Shown here in pieces: positions 51,927 through 60,702 of a DNA stretch of 64,000 nt (position 1 is the stretch's first letter; the number at the start of each line of letters is the position of its first letter). The translations under genes were made by a program, and so were the position numbers. The notes beneath the pieces were generated by a model, which was not told the DNA's origin, ran no database searches, and worked only from the letters and a program-made list of their open reading frames with translations. Where the stretch lies: assembly GCF_030813695.1 (NCBI RefSeq), contig NZ_JAUSVA010000002.1:1302001-1366000 (forward strand). Direction: 5' to 3'. The DNA comes from Kitasatospora herbaricolor (GTDB lineage: Bacteria > Actinomycetota > Actinomycetes > Streptomycetales > Streptomycetaceae).

Positions 51927-54470
51927 TCAGCGGGTGGCGGTGACGGTGTCGATCCAGGCGGTTCCGGTGGCGGCCTGGCCGTTGAAGTAGAAGGAGAGCT
52001 GGGTGACCTTGCTGGTGTCGAGGGTGCCGGGGGTGGCCCAGGAGGGGTTCTTGAAGGTGTTGAGCGGGATGGTGAGGTTGCTGCCGGTGGTGTCGGTGAG
52101 GGGGACGGTGGTCTCCCAGTAGGTGCCGCTGGCGACGAACTGGATGGTCAGGGCCTGGTCGGGGCCACCGTCGGAGCGGGCCCACAGGCGCAGGGCGGTG
52201 GCACTGCCCCAGTCCTGCGGGGTGGGGAGGGTGCGGATGATGCCGGCGTAGCCGGGGGCTCCGTGGTCGTAGGCGGCGCGCAGGCTGTGGCCGGTGCCGT
52301 CGGCGTGGGCGGTGTCGAGGGTGGTGGTGACGGCTCCGCCGCCGGTGTTGCGGGGATAGGCCGTGGCGAGGGCGCTGTCGGTGGGGTAGCTCTCGAAGTC
52401 GTCGACGATGAGGTCGCCGGTGGTGAAGGTGGCGGGTGCGTTGCCGGCGGGGGTGGAGCCGGCGGCGTTCACGGCGGCGACGGTGTAGTGGTAGGTGGTG
52501 TTGGGCTGGAGGTTGGCGGCCGGTGCGTAGGTGGTGCCGCGGATGCTCGTGGCCTGGAGGACGGGGGCGGAGAGGTCGGCGTTCTTCGAGAGGGTGAGGG
52601 TGTAATAGGCGGCGCCGGGGGCGGCGGTCCAGGTGAAGGGGGTGCGGGTGTCCACGCCGGTCGCGCCGGCGGCCGGGGTCTGCTGGAAGGCTCCGGGCTT
52701 GCCGGTGGCCGGGGACGCGGTGGCCGCCCTCCAGGTGGCGCCGGTGAGCGGCGCGGGGTGGGCGTCCGCCCTCCAGTCGAGCCGGACGTGGCCGGTGGCG
52801 CGCAGGTTGTCGAGGGTCAGCAGGGTGTGGTCGCCGCGGCGTTGCAGGGTGGGGGTGGCGTTCACCCAGGTGACGCCGTCCGCGGAGGTCCGGACGGTGG
52901 GCAGGGCGGAGCGGTCGAGGGTGGCGAAGTCGGCCTGGAAGCTGGTGAGGCCCGGCCGGCTCCAGGTGATCTGCCCGGCCTTCCGGGGGGCCGGGGCGAC
53001 GCGGACGCCGTCGCCGTCGGGGGTGGTGGTGAGGGTGTCGCTGTGCGAGGAGGTGAGGATGAAGCTCTGCAGGGGGTCGGCGGCGCTGTCCTGGCCGGGG
53101 GCGGCGGCGAGCGCCGGGGAGGTGGCGAGCGGGCGGCCGGCGCGGTCGAGGGCGACGGCGCGGTACCAGGCCGGGGTGGCCGGGGTGGCGGGGTCGAGGT
53201 AGGGCGCGTCGTTGTCGGAGAGTCCGGTGGCGACGGTGCTGTAGGGCCCGTCGGCGCCCGCGGTGGCGCGTTCGATGCGGTAGCCGTCTGCGCCGGCGGT
53301 GCCGCGCCAGGCGATCTGATTGATGCCGGCGCTCTTGGTGACGGACGTGACCAGGGGCGGCGTGGTGGCCACGGCGGGGCGCGGCCGGTCACCCGTGACG
53401 GTCAGCGCGAAGGCGGACTCGGCGAGGACGGTGGCGTGCATCGCGGCGTTGTCCCCCGGGTGGTGCAGGGTGAAGGTGTCGTCGTGCTGGACGTAGCCGT
53501 GGTCGTCGGCATGGCCGAACAGTGACCAGGAGAGCGCTCCGGTGACGTTCGGGTCGTCGGCGAGCGCGAGCGCGTCGGCGGCGGTGACGCTGGTGCTGCC
53601 GTGTTCGCCGGCGAGGTAGACCTTGCCCTTGGCGGTGATGGCCTTGGCGTCGGCGGCTTCGGTGGTGGCGCTGCTCGGGTAGTAGTGGACGTCGACGATG
53701 TCGACCTGGGCGGAGGCGAGCGCGGCCGCGTCGACGCCCTGCTGGCGGCCGGCCGCGACCAGTTGCCGGGGCGCCAGCTTGTGGACGTACGCGCCGATCT
53801 GGTCCGCCCAGGTGGTGGTCATGTCGTTGAGTTCGTTGCCGAGCGACCAGGACATGACGGTGGGGTCGTCCTTCAGTGCCAGCCCGGTGTAGGGGTTGAC
53901 GTGGTTCAGGACGTGGGCGATGTAGTCCTTGTACGCGGCGATGGCGCGGGCGTCGGTGTAGAACGCCTTGGGTTCGAGGCCGAGCCACCCGGTGATGTTG
54001 GTGTAGCCGCCGGAGTAGTACGTCCACTGATCGGTGAGTGGCACGACCAGGCGAAGGCCCAGGGCGCGCGAGCGGGAGATCGCGTAGTCGATGCTGGCGA
54101 ACGCGGCGTCGTTGTACTGCCCGAGGGCGGGCTGGATGCACTTGGCGCAGCCGAGGGAGGTGCCGAGGGTGTGGGAGCGGACGACGGTGGCGTTCATGGC
54201 GCGCGCGGTCTTGAGGGCGTCGTCGATGCGGAAGGTGGTGGGGTAGTCGACGCCGCCGACGTTCTCGTCGAGGCCGAGCCAGTAGAGATTGGTGCCGCCG
54301 AAGCGGAAGGGGTCGCCCTGGAGGGCGAGGTGAGTGCCGTCGCGGGTGACGAAGGCGTCGGCGGCCGCTGCCGGAGGCCGGGCGCCGGCCGGGGCGGTGG
54401 TGGCGGCGACGGCGAGGCAGGCCGCCGCTAGGGTGGCGGCCGTCGTGGTGCGGCGGGCGGTTCCGGGCAT
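51927..54470 (-). CDS. Secreted GH5-type beta-mannanase with FN3 and CBM modules
   Basis: An 847-residue exported multimodular endo-mannanase. ATG at 54470 follows CCCGAGAGGTACACC. The signal peptide ends near residue 30 (LAAACLAVAATTAPAGA). The GH5 barrel extends to about 400: acid/base Glu213 in SLGNELND and nucleophile Glu289 in YLAGEHGS, with FRFGGTNLYWLGLDENVGG at the start and PLTDQWTYYSGGYTNITGWL in the loop region, typical of the GH5 mannanase group. Two fibronectin-type-III-like segments (GINQIAWRGTAGADGYRIER and FTWTAAPGAAYYTLTLSKNA) surround a discoidin-like segment. The last 170 residues are a CBM11-like beta-sandwich beginning DLIVDDFESYPTDSALAT. It would act with the GH26 enzyme outside the cell, giving oligosaccharides for the GH2 mannosidases. 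Confidence 0.95.
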   Translation of the reverse strand: MPGTARRTTTAATLAAACLAVAATTAPAGARPPAAAADAFVTRDGTHLALQGDPFRFGGTNLYWLGLDENVGGVDYPTTFRIDDALKTARAMNATVVRSHTLGTSLGCAKCIQPALGQYNDAAFASIDYAISRSRALGLRLVVPLTDQWTYYSGGYTNITGWLGLEPKAFYTDARAIAAYKDYIAHVLNHVNPYTGLALKDDPTVMSWSLGNELNDMTTTWADQIGAYVHKLAPRQLVAAGRQQGVDAAALASAQVDIVDVHYYPSSATTEAADAKAITAKGKVYLAGEHGSTSVTAADALALADDPNVTGALSWSLFGHADDHGYVQHDDTFTLHHPGDNAAMHATVLAESAFALTVTGDRPRPAVATTPPLVTSVTKSAGINQIAWRGTAGADGYRIERATAGADGPYSTVATGLSDNDAPYLDPATPATPAWYRAVALDRAGRPLATSPALAAAPGQDSAADPLQSFILTSSHSDTLTTTPDGDGVRVAPAPRKAGQITWSRPGLTSFQADFATLDRSALPTVRTSADGVTWVNATPTLQRRGDHTLLTLDNLRATGHVRLDWRADAHPAPLTGATWRAATASPATGKPGAFQQTPAAGATGVDTRTPFTWTAAPGAAYYTLTLSKNADLSAPVLQATSIRGTTYAPAANLQPNTTYHYTVAAVNAAGSTPAGNAPATFTTGDLIVDDFESYPTDSALATAYPRNTGGGAVTTTLDTAHADGTGHSLRAAYDHGAPGYAGIIRTLPTPQDWGSATALRLWARSDGGPDQALTIQFVASGTYWETTVPLTDTTGSNLTIPLNTFKNPSWATPGTLDTSKVTQLSFYFNGQAATGTAWIDTVTATR

Positions 54471-55019
54471 GGGTGTACCTCTCGGGGGTGGTGGGTTCGG
54501 CGGGGTCCGCTCGCACGGTGGAGCCCCGGGCACGGGCTGGTTCGGGAGGCGGGACGGTGCGGCACGCTGCGGCGGGCAGGCTGTCGGCGGCGGGTCCGGA
54601 GCGCGGGCACCGCTCCGGGCCGGTCGTCTCCTGGTTGATGGCGTTGAGCAGGCTCCGGGCGGCCGGCGGGCCGCAGCCGAACACGCCGTCACCCGTCGCG
54701 TGAACGATGGGGCGGGTGGTCGGCGCCGTGGGAGCGGGGCCGCTCTTCCGGGACGCCCTCGACACCGGGGAGGGGATCCTGCGGAGGCGTGGGCCGGAAC
54801 GCGGGCGGGCGGGGCCCACCAGGTCGGGGGCGCCGACGGTGCCGGCGAGCGGCTCGGCGCCCCGGCCGGGCCGCCGGCCGGGTTTCGCCGGCGCCGGTGT
54901 GGTTACGTGCCGTCCCGGGAGGCACCGGTTCGGCGGCCGGTGTCGGGCTCCGGCGGAGCCCCGGCCCGCGCCGTGACGTATCCGTGGTGGCGCGGCGCCG
55001 GGGTGTCAGGGACGGTGGG
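54471..55019. other. Intergenic region between GH2 and GH5 genes
   Basis: Both flanking genes read on the minus strand, so the GH5 promoter lies here. No open frame carries a domain. A short dyad GTGCC/GGCAC lies at about 54911-54930. It is long for an operon gap, implying the GH5 gene has its own promoter. Confidence 0.4.
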
Positions 55020-57494
55020 TTACCGGTGCCGCTTCGTGCGGGGGGAGTTGACGCAGCGCAGGGCGGTGGTGAGGTCGGCACCGGGGTCGGCTCCGGTCCA
55101 GTTGTCCACCTGGAAGACGGTGCTCTCACCGGGCAGCAGGGTGGTGAGGCCGCGGTCGGTGCGGGCGTCGGGGTGCAGGCGGTCGGCCTGGAGCAGCAGG
55201 TCGCGCAGCAGGGTGCGGGCGGTGACGGTGATGGTGGCGCCCGGGCCGTGCGGGGTGACGACGGCGTCGAATTCGGCATCGGGGTAAGCGAACTGGGCGT
55301 CGGTGGTGGCGAAGTGCCAGGCACGCAGGGTGTCGGCGTCGGCCGTCCAGAGTTCCTTCGCGGTGTCCGCGGCATCGGCGACGGCCGCCGGTACGTCCAG
55401 GAGGGTGACCGTGCGGGGTGCTGCGGTGAACGCGAGTTCTGCGGCGGCGAGGGTGGTGCCGTCGGTGGAGTGGCGTTGCACGGTGACGGTGCCGGTCCAC
55501 GGCGTCGCACTCTGGTTGATCGCGGCGACGACCAGCCGGCCGTCGCGCTGTTGGAAGGTCAGCAGCCGGTCGGCGTAGAGGCGGCGCAGCTCGTGGTGGA
55601 GCGGCTTGAGCCGGCCGTCGCCGTCGATGGCGGCCCAGGAGGTGACCGGCCAGCAGTCGTTGAGCTGCCACAGGATGGTGCCGGCGCAGACGGGCCAGTG
55701 GGAGCGCCAGTGTTCGACGCCGGTGGCGATGGCGCGGGCCTGGACGACCTGGGTCAGGTAGTGCCACTCGTCGAAGTCCGCGGGGGCCTCGAAGTGGTGG
55801 GCGAGGCCGCGGTCCAGCTTGCCGTTGCCGTCCTCGGCCTTCTGGTGGTGCAGCATGCCGGGCGAGTCGGCGGCGAGCACCTCGCCGGGCAGGGCGCGCA
55901 GCAGGGTGGCGTGGGCGGGTGGTGCCTGCCAGCCGAACTCGGCGACGAACCGGGGGACGGTGGCGAGGTAGTCGGTGTAGTCGCGGCGGTTCCACACCTC
56001 CCAGGAGTGGACGGTGCCGTGGTCGGGGTGGTTGGGGGTGTGGTCCCAGGAGCCGGACCAGGGGCTGCCGGCCCAGTAGGGGCGGGTGGGGTCGGTCTGG
56101 GCGACGACGCGGGGCAGCAGGCCGAGGTAGTAGCCCTCGCCCCAGGAGTCGCCGGCGAGCTCCTGCTCCCAGCCCCACTCCGCGAAGCCCCAGAGGTTCT
56201 CGTTGTTGCCGTTCCACAGGACGAGTGAGGGGTGGGGCATCAGGCGGGCGACGTTCTCGCGGGCCTCGGCCTCGACCTCGCCGCGCAGCGGCTGCTCCTC
56301 GGGGTAGGCGGCGCAGGCGAACAGGAAGTCCTGCCAGACGAGCAGACCCAGTTCGTCGCAGACGTCGTAGAAGGCCTCGCTCTCGTAGATGCCGCCGCCC
56401 CAGACGCGGACGAGGTCGACGTTGGCGTCGGCGGCCTGCTGGAGTCGTTCGCGGTAGCGCTCGGGTGTGACGCGGGTGATCAGGGTGTCGTCGGGGATCC
56501 AGTTGACGCCCCGGGTGAAGATCCGCACGCCGTTGACGACCAGGGTGAAGCCGGTGCCGTGCTCGTCGGCGGACGTGTCGAGTTCGACGGTTCGGAAGCC
56601 GATCCGCCGGTGCCAGGTGTCGAGGGGCGCGTCGTCGGCGGCGAGGGTGAGGTGCAGGTCGTACAGGGGCTGGTCGCCGTAGCCGCGGGGCCACCAGAGT
56701 GCGGGGTCGGGCACGCGCAGGACCAGGACGGCGGTGTCCTCGCCGGGTGCCACGGTGACGGTGGCGGTGTGGCCGTCGACGGTGGCGGTGGCGGTGAGTT
56801 CGCGGCCCGCGCCGGTGACCGTGCGTTCGATGTCGAGGTGGAGTTCGACGGTGCCGGTGCCGCCGGTGATGTCGGTGGTGGTGCGGGGGCGGACGCGGGC
56901 GAGGCGGGCGGTGGACCACTGCTCGATCCGGGCCTGGCGCCAGATGCCTGCGGTGACGAGGGTCGGGCCCCAGTCCCAGCCGAAGCTGCTGGCCATCTTG
57001 CGGATGTAGTTGCTCGGCTCCGGGTACGAGTTCGGCCGCTCTCCGAGGCCGGCGCGGACGGCTTCGGCCTCGGTGTAGGCGGAGGTGAGGCGGACGGTCA
57101 GGTCGGCTCCGGCGCCGAGGAGTTCGGTGGCGTCGAAGCGGTAGCCGCGGTGCATGTTGCGGGTGGTGCCGAGGAGGCGGCCGGCGAGGGTGACCTCGGC
57201 GACGGTGTCCAGGCCGTCGAAGACGAGGTCGGCCCGCTCGAAGGTGTGGTCGCGGGCGGGCAGGGCCGTCGCGTACGTCCAGTCGGCGTGGCCGATCCAG
57301 GCGACGGCCTGCTCGTTGAGGCCGAGGTGGGGATCGGGGATCAGGCCGGCGGCGAGCAGGTCGGTGTGCACGCAGCCGGGGACCTGGGCGGGCACGGCGT
57401 CCGAGTACAGGGCGGGCGGCGCCTGCTCGGGGGTGTACCGGGCGGTGTCCAGTCGCAGTGTCCAGCCGTCGGTGATCGGCGTGCGGACTGTCAT
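55020..57494 (-). CDS. GH2 beta-mannosidase, copy 1
   Basis: An 824-residue cytoplasmic exo-beta-mannosidase that would cleave mannobiose and short mannooligosaccharides. ATG at 57494 has GGAGAAACCGC upstream. The N-terminal jelly-roll starts with TDGWTLRLDTARYTPEQAPP, the Ig-like domain includes EHGTGFTLVVNGVRIFTRGV, and the TIM barrel carries acid/base Glu432 in WNGNNENLWG and nucleophile Glu519 in RFVAEFGWQAPP. The motif NMHRGYRFDATELL and the site SSFGWDWGPTLVTAGIWRQ are typical of bacterial beta-mannosidases. It follows the substrate-binding lipoprotein gene by 121 bases with two hairpins between. Copy 2 is at 60703-63120. Confidence 0.96.
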   Translation of the reverse strand: MTVRTPITDGWTLRLDTARYTPEQAPPALYSDAVPAQVPGCVHTDLLAAGLIPDPHLGLNEQAVAWIGHADWTYATALPARDHTFERADLVFDGLDTVAEVTLAGRLLGTTRNMHRGYRFDATELLGAGADLTVRLTSAYTEAEAVRAGLGERPNSYPEPSNYIRKMASSFGWDWGPTLVTAGIWRQARIEQWSTARLARVRPRTTTDITGGTGTVELHLDIERTVTGAGRELTATATVDGHTATVTVAPGEDTAVLVLRVPDPALWWPRGYGDQPLYDLHLTLAADDAPLDTWHRRIGFRTVELDTSADEHGTGFTLVVNGVRIFTRGVNWIPDDTLITRVTPERYRERLQQAADANVDLVRVWGGGIYESEAFYDVCDELGLLVWQDFLFACAAYPEEQPLRGEVEAEARENVARLMPHPSLVLWNGNNENLWGFAEWGWEQELAGDSWGEGYYLGLLPRVVAQTDPTRPYWAGSPWSGSWDHTPNHPDHGTVHSWEVWNRRDYTDYLATVPRFVAEFGWQAPPAHATLLRALPGEVLAADSPGMLHHQKAEDGNGKLDRGLAHHFEAPADFDEWHYLTQVVQARAIATGVEHWRSHWPVCAGTILWQLNDCWPVTSWAAIDGDGRLKPLHHELRRLYADRLLTFQQRDGRLVVAAINQSATPWTGTVTVQRHSTDGTTLAAAELAFTAAPRTVTLLDVPAAVADAADTAKELWTADADTLRAWHFATTDAQFAYPDAEFDAVVTPHGPGATITVTARTLLRDLLLQADRLHPDARTDRGLTTLLPGESTVFQVDNWTGADPGADLTTALRCVNSPRTKRHR

Positions 57495-57550
57495 GCGGTT
57501 TCTCCTTGGTGCGTGGTGGGCCGGCCCGTGCCGGCGTCGGGACGCAGACC

Positions 57551-57608
57551 GGGGCGGCGGGTGCCGCCGCCCCCGGGCTGCGCTGTTCGGCCGGAGCTGT
57601 TCCGGCCG
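57551..57608 (-). terminator. Two hairpins between the lipoprotein gene and GH2 copy 1
   Basis: Hairpin A: GGGGCGGCGG (57551-57560) with CCGCCGCCCC (57564-57573), three-base loop. Hairpin B: CGGCCGGA (57588-57595) with TCCGGCCG (57601-57608), five-base loop. Both lie in the minus-strand gap after the lipoprotein stop (57616), so the lipoprotein mRNA may be more abundant than the mannosidase mRNA. Confidence 0.55.
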
Positions 57609-57615
57609 TGTGGAG

Positions 57616-58920
57616 TCAGCCGGCTATGGTGCGCTGGCTGTCGGACCACTTCTTGTTCAGGTCCTTGAAGAAGCTGTCGGCGTCGCCGGCGGCGCTGCCG
57701 CGGGCGACGTCCACCAGGCGCTGGCGGTAGTCCTGCGAGGTGATGCCGATCTCGGACGCCTTGTCGATCTTGTTGACGACGTCGATCTTGTTCTGGCTCT
57801 CCTGGATGAAGCGGACGTTCTTGTCCTGGAAGGGCTTGAGGCTGTCGGGCAGTGCGGCTCCCTTGACCGAGGAGATCGAGGCCTCGGCCGCGGCGCTGCC
57901 GGACTTGGTGATGAACCAGTCGATCCAGGCGCGGGCCGCGTCCTTGTGCTTGGAGTGCACGTTGACGCCGTACTGGTAGTCGGGGCGCAGCACCGAGCAG
58001 AACTGTCCGCCGCTCTGGGCGGGGAAGGGCATGAAGCCGATCGTCGACGGGTCCTGGCCGGCGGCCTTGGCGGCAGCCTGCATCTGGGAGACCGCCCAGG
58101 AGCCCAGCCACATCGAGCCGACCTTGCCGGAGCCGATGAGCGTCTTGGAGTTCTCCCAGTTGCTGGTGGTCGGGTCGGGCTCGGCGAGCTTCTCGTGGAC
58201 GATGTCGAAGAGCAGCTTGTCGGCGGTGTGGAGGTCCTTGCCGGCCGTCCACGGGTCGGCGGTGGTGGCGAGCGTGTCGCGGGCACCCTCGTCGCAGCTG
58301 GGCGAGCCCAGGGCGTTGGTCCAGTTGGTGAGCGGCCAGCCGTCCTTGTAGTTGGTGTAGTACGGGATGGCGCCGGTCCTGGCCTTGACCGCCTTGAGGT
58401 CGTCGATGAACTGCTCGGGGGTGGTCGGCCATTCGGTGATGCCGGCCTGCGCCCAGACGGCCTTGTTGTAGACGAAGCCGTTGGCGACGCCGATGTTGGC
58501 GAGGCCGTAGACCTTGTCCTTGACGGTGGCGTGGTCGGTGTAGTCGAACGTCTTGGCCAGCGAGGTGTCTCCGAGGGGGGCGAAGAACGTCGGGTACTGG
58601 CCGACGGAGAGGGAGTTCGGGATCAGCAGGACGTCACCGTAGTTCTCGGTGTTCATGCGGATCTTGGTCTCACCCTCGTAGTCGGTGAGCCCCTCGAAGT
58701 TCACCTTGACGCCGGGGTAGAGCTTGTTGAACTCGGCCGCGTACTTCTTGAGCGTGCCGTCCTGGACGAGGTCGGTCCGGTTGGTCAGGACGGTGATGTC
58801 ACCGGAGACCTTCGCCGGGTCGCCCGGCGCGTCGGCCGAGGTTGCACTGCCGCCGCTGCTGCTACAGGCAGTGAGGGCGGTCATCGTCGCGGCGGCGACA
58901 GCCAGCCATCCTCTTCGCAT
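57616..58920 (-). CDS. Sugar-binding lipoprotein (ABC type, CUT1-like), copy 1
   Basis: A 434-residue substrate-binding lipoprotein. ATG at 58920. The signal peptide ends with the lipobox LTAC, Cys19 being lipidated. The mature protein has the family-1 bilobed fold: VSGDITVLTNRTDLVQDGTL, then the hinge around KKYAAEFNKLYPGVKVNFEG, and the C-terminal IDWFITKSGSAAAEASISSV. CUT1 systems bind disaccharides to oligosaccharides; linkage to a GH2 mannosidase suggests a manno-oligosaccharide. No permease or ATPase gene follows, so it must use permeases encoded elsewhere. The upstream 360 bases form an AT-rich divergent promoter. A second copy starts beyond 64000. Confidence 0.95.
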   Translation of the reverse strand: MRRGWLAVAAATMTALTACSSSGGSATSADAPGDPAKVSGDITVLTNRTDLVQDGTLKKYAAEFNKLYPGVKVNFEGLTDYEGETKIRMNTENYGDVLLIPNSLSVGQYPTFFAPLGDTSLAKTFDYTDHATVKDKVYGLANIGVANGFVYNKAVWAQAGITEWPTTPEQFIDDLKAVKARTGAIPYYTNYKDGWPLTNWTNALGSPSCDEGARDTLATTADPWTAGKDLHTADKLLFDIVHEKLAEPDPTTSNWENSKTLIGSGKVGSMWLGSWAVSQMQAAAKAAGQDPSTIGFMPFPAQSGGQFCSVLRPDYQYGVNVHSKHKDAARAWIDWFITKSGSAAAEASISSVKGAALPDSLKPFQDKNVRFIQESQNKIDVVNKIDKASEIGITSQDYRQRLVDVARGSAAGDADSFFKDLNKKWSDSQRTIAG

Positions 58921-59281
58921 ACCTGGTCACTCCTTGGTGCTGTGGGTGGTCGATCGCACGGTGATCGTGCAGTGATCGCAAAGGGGGTGAGCCGCACTGG
59001 CGGCTGGGGCCAAGAGGCCGGTGGACGCTTAACGTAGACGTCACAGCAGCGCCATGTCCATAGAGCGGTCAAGCAAGTCTTTCATTCGCTTTGATAACAG
59101 CGATGCGCTGACAAACTAAAACTTTACTTAACCGAAACTCTTCGGCTGATCGTTTCGCATGCGTGATGACCAAAGCCTGGACATCGTTGTCTTCCCCGGT
59201 CCACACTCGACCCGACGCGAGCCCCGACGAGCCCTATACGCGGTGGCCACTCCACCGGACACATCACCTGGAGACATCACC
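58921..59281. promoter_or_regulatory. AT-rich divergent promoter, lipoprotein and esterase
   Basis: Bases 59060-59160 are markedly less GC-rich than the surroundings (ACAAACTAAAACTTTACTTA). A dyad CCGAA-ACTC-TTCGG is at 59132-59145 and a wider pair CGAAAC/GTTTCG around it, both suitable for a LacI-type repressor. On the minus strand CTTGACC near 59070 could be a -35 element for the lipoprotein gene. No transcription start can be fixed. Confidence 0.55.
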
Positions 59282-60289
59282 ATGAGTAATCAGCGGGCCG
59301 AGTCCAGGCGTGCCCGGACGACCGCCGTCCTCCGCAGCACCCTCGCCACCACCGCGCTCGCCTCCGCCGCACCGGCCACCGCCGCGACTGTCTCCTCCGC
59401 CCCTGCCGCCGCGGCGCCGCGCTCCTCATGCGCCCCGGCCGCGGCGCGCGACACCACCGTGCAGGTGCCGTTCGACGGCACCTCCTACGCCGTGCGCGTC
59501 CACATCCCCTTCCGCACGCGGGCCACCGGCCGGCTCCCCCTCGTGCTGACGTTGCACGGCAGCCAGAACACCGGCCAGGGACAGCTCGACTACACCGGCG
59601 TCACCCGCACCGCGGACGCCAACGGCTTCATCGTCGCCGCCCCCCAGGGCGCCGTGGCGAGCGGCAGCGGCTACATCTGGAACGTCCCCCAGGTCACCCC
59701 CACCGGCACCCGCGACGACGTCGCCTACCTGAGCCAGGTCATCGACACCCTGACCGGCACCCTGTGCGCCGACCCGGCCCGCGTCTACGCCACCGGGTAC
59801 TCCGGGGGCGGCCGGATGGCCTCGGCCCTCGCCTGCGCGATCCCCGACCGGCTCGCCGCCGTCGCCCCGGTCGCCGGCCTGCGCGCCGGCCGGCCCGACC
59901 CCGCCGACGACCGCACACCCGACCCGACCTCCTGCCGCCCCGCGAAACCGGTGCCCGTCCTCGCCTTCCACGGGCAGCAGGACCACACCAACCCGTACGA
60001 CGGCGGCGGCGCCGCCGCCTGGCGCTACCCCGTACCGGCCGCACTCGCTCGCTGGGCCGAACTCAACGGATGCCGCCCCGTCCCGGCCACCACCCCGGTC
60101 ACCGAACACGTCACCCTGACCGCCTACCGCGGCTGCCGCCACGGAGCCGACACCGCGCTCTGCACCGTCGCCGACGGCGGCCACACCTGGCCCGGCTCCC
60201 CGTACGAGTCCGCGGGCAACGGCACCACCAACCGCGAGATCGACGCCAACGATCTGATGTGGCAGTTCTTCCGCCTGCACCACCGCTGA
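59282..60289 (+). CDS. Secreted PHB-depolymerase/feruloyl-esterase-like hydrolase
   Basis: A 335-residue exported alpha/beta hydrolase of the LpqC/CE1 (esterase PHB) group. ATG at 59282 has GGAGACATCACC upstream. The signal peptide spans about residues 1-45 (TTALASAAPATAATVSSAPA). The nucleophile Ser is in ARVYATGYSGGGRMASALAC, the Asp in VLAFHGQQDHTNPYDG and the His in CTVADGGHTWPGSPYE. The oxyanion strand is PLVLTLHGSQNTGQG. Its position opposite the sugar-binding lipoprotein suggests it removes acetyl or feruloyl groups from the mannan, but polyester hydrolysis cannot be excluded. It ends before a strong terminator. Confidence 0.91.
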   Translation: MSNQRAESRRARTTAVLRSTLATTALASAAPATAATVSSAPAAAAPRSSCAPAAARDTTVQVPFDGTSYAVRVHIPFRTRATGRLPLVLTLHGSQNTGQGQLDYTGVTRTADANGFIVAAPQGAVASGSGYIWNVPQVTPTGTRDDVAYLSQVIDTLTGTLCADPARVYATGYSGGGRMASALACAIPDRLAAVAPVAGLRAGRPDPADDRTPDPTSCRPAKPVPVLAFHGQQDHTNPYDGGGAAAWRYPVPAALARWAELNGCRPVPATTPVTEHVTLTAYRGCRHGADTALCTVADGGHTWPGSPYESAGNGTTNREIDANDLMWQFFRLHHR

Positions 60290-60613
60290 GCCTGCCTCGG
60301 AGCCGCGAAAGCCGGCAGCCGGCCGGCGGCGAAGAAGGCGAAACCCCGTCGCCGGCCCCGGCCGTCCGGGACCGCAGCGGCGCGGTCGAACCCCGAACGG
60401 ACACGGCTGCCGTAACGTCAGGTACCCGCCCGCTGCACAGGATCAGGGGATGGAGCGCAGCCGGTCGGCGGCGCTCGCCGATCTCCGCGACGTGGCGCTG
60501 GGCGACCACGTCCCGCGGCGCCACAGGCGGCGTTCGCGAAGAACGCGGAGGGGCCTGCCACCCCAGGCGCGTGGAATCGAGCTCGTCGGCACACATCGGC
60601 CGGGCCTCACGGA

Positions 60614-60654
60614 CCGTACGGCCCTGACAGCGTGATGCCGTCAGGGCCGTACGG
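60614..60654. terminator. Bidirectional terminator between convergent genes
   Basis: Perfect 15-bp stem: CCGTACGGCCCTGAC (60614-60628) and GTCAGGGCCGTACGG (60640-60654), loop 11 bases. It lies between the esterase stop (60289) and the GH2 copy 2 stop (60703). The rest of 60290-60702 shows no gene. Confidence 0.9.
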
Positions 60655-60702
60655 GGTGCAAGGGCCGGGCGGCTGTGTGTCAGCCGTCCCGCCCGATCGC
60701 CG

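Noticed and set aside
55126..56919. A long Arg/Pro-rich minus-strand frame inside GH2 copy 1
   Set aside because: It is an out-of-frame reading of the mannosidase with RR/PR-rich composition and no motif.
60450..60635. Small plus-strand frame MERSRSAALADLRDVALGDH
   Set aside because: Only the first 20 residues look natural; the rest is Arg-rich and it runs into the terminator stem.
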